From: Neptuniibacter sp.
GTDB lineage: Bacteria; Pseudomonadota; Gammaproteobacteria; Pseudomonadales; Balneatricaceae
Direction: 5' to 3'
Assembly (NCBI GenBank): GCA_030149405.1
Contig: JASBRM010000304.1
Location: 1-6,314, forward strand
Length of the DNA: 6,314 bases
Shown: in pieces, positions 5,584-6,314 of the stretch
Numbering within the stretch: the stretch's first letter is position 1
Layout: the number at the start of each line of letters is the position of its first letter
The notes under the pieces: generated by a model
Told to the model about the DNA's origin: nothing
Seen by the model: only the letters and a program-made list of their open reading frames with translations
Database searches by the model: none
Program-made: the position numbers and the translations under genes

Positions 5584-6314
5584 ATGGAAAACACCAAAGT
5601 CGCCCTCATTACCGGAGCAGCAAAACGCATTGGTGCCACCCTTTCCAGAACACTACACGCCCAGGGTTACAAGCTTATTTTGCATTATCGAAGTTCATCT
5701 GCAGATGCGGATTTATTGTTATGTGAGCTAAATGAAATTCGCCCCGACAGCGTGATTAAGTTGCAAGCCGATCTCAATAATATGAAGGCTGTGAACGAGC
5801 TGGCTAAGTCTGCCATTTCGAAATGGGGAGGTATTGACCTTCTGGTCAACAATGCATCATCCTTTTATCCCACCCCTATCGAAAACAGCACCCAGGAACA
5901 GTGGGATGAATTGATCAACTCCAATTTACGTGCGCCTTATTTTCTCTGCTCAGCTTTGACTCACTCACTTAAAGAAAACAAGGGATGTATCATCAACATG
6001 ATAGATATCCATGCCCAAAGAGGGTTACCGGGCCACCCAATCTATTCGATAGCAAAAGCAGGGCTGCAGATGATGACTCTCAGCCTGGCCAAAGAGCTGG
6101 CACCCTCAGTAAGAGTGAATGGGGTTTCCCCCGGTCCGATTCTTTGGCCCGAGGCAGATCTGAACGACGATCAAAAGCGAACCATCCTGAATCAAACCCT
6201 ATTGAACAGAACAGGTAGCCCTGATGATCTTGCTGAGGCTGTTTTATTCCTGAGTAACGCCCCTTTTATCACAGGCCAGATATTATCGGTGGATGGCGGC
6301 AAATCACTTTACAG
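5584..6314 (+). CDS. Pteridine reductase, short-chain dehydrogenase family (3' partial)
   Basis: The frame starting at ATG 5584 stays open to the last base, giving 243 complete codons; relatives are about 245-250 residues, so only a few residues are missing. It is a classical SDR Rossmann protein: cofactor motif ALITGAAKRIG (7-17), ADL (62-64), NNASSFYP (89-96), catalytic Y154 and K158 in YSIAKAG, SPGPILWPE (182-190), and a C-terminal ITGQILSVDGGKSL (229-242). The TGxxxRxG form of the cofactor motif, the HYRSS segment (34-38) and Asp141 in place of the usual catalytic Ser match Leishmania PTR1 and bacterial FolM-like pteridine reductases. The likely reaction is NADPH-dependent reduction of dihydropterin or dihydrofolate to the tetrahydro form, in the cytoplasm. 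Pterin versus folate preference cannot be told from the sequence. FolM is a distant relative, so I give no symbol. Another SDR activity is possible but less likely. It is 3 bases after cca and has a strong binding site. Confidence 0.88.
   Translation, partial: MENTKVALITGAAKRIGATLSRTLHAQGYKLILHYRSSSADADLLLCELNEIRPDSVIKLQADLNNMKAVNELAKSAISKWGGIDLLVNNASSFYPTPIENSTQEQWDELINSNLRAPYFLCSALTHSLKENKGCIINMIDIHAQRGLPGHPIYSIAKAGLQMMTLSLAKELAPSVRVNGVSPGPILWPEADLNDDQKRTILNQTLLNRTGSPDDLAEAVLFLSNAPFITGQILSVDGGKSLY

Noticed and set aside
5985..6218. 77-residue + strand open frame near the right edge
   Set aside because: It is an out-of-frame reading of the pteridine reductase gene, whose frame here holds the conserved Tyr-Lys and SPGPILWPE motifs.
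1..6314. Novel defence, mobile or biosynthetic system, CRISPR array or RNA gene
   Set aside because: All but a few dozen bases are assigned to eight recognisable housekeeping genes; no direct repeats, terminal inverted repeats, tRNA-like folds or unusual insertions were seen on either strand.

Overview
This window is a stretch of chromosomal housekeeping DNA from a gammaproteobacterium. Eight genes lie head to tail on the + strand with almost no DNA between them. The order surA-pdxA-rsmA-apaG-apaH is the classic gammaproteobacterial cluster found in Escherichia and Pseudomonas. Three sequence details point to a Pseudomonas- or Oceanospirillales-like marine lineage rather than an enteric bacterium: glpE directly after apaH, a short Cca without an HD domain, and a PTR1-like pteridine reductase. 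GC content looks moderate (by eye in the upper 40s per cent; not computed). The genus cannot be fixed from the sequence alone.

Layout: the window opens inside surA (periplasmic chaperone, N-terminus missing) and continues with pdxA (vitamin B6 synthesis, TTG start), rsmA (16S rRNA dimethyladenosine transferase), apaG (small DUF525 protein), apaH (Ap4A hydrolase), glpE (single-domain rhodanese), cca (tRNA CCA-adding enzyme) and a short-chain dehydrogenase of the pteridine reductase type. The last gene has no stop before the window edge and is only a few residues short of complete. The gaps are 5, 5, -8, 23, 3, 2 and 3 bases, so the set is very probably co-transcribed and in part translationally coupled. 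No terminator, convincing promoter, RNA gene, mobile element, CRISPR array or repeat was seen. The longest non-coding stretch is the 23 bases between apaG and apaH.

Functionally the genes cover outer-membrane protein folding (SurA), cofactor synthesis (PdxA, pteridine reductase), RNA maturation (RsmA, Cca) and clearance of a stress-associated dinucleotide (ApaH, perhaps with ApaG). They do not form one pathway; the cluster is better read as a growth-linked housekeeping operon. I found no sign of a novel defence, mobile or biosynthetic system. The points most worth a second look are the loss of the HD domain in Cca together with a cysteine-rich tail, the His-to-Gln change in the first metal motif of ApaH, and the PTR1-type Asp-Tyr-Lys catalytic set in the terminal reductase.
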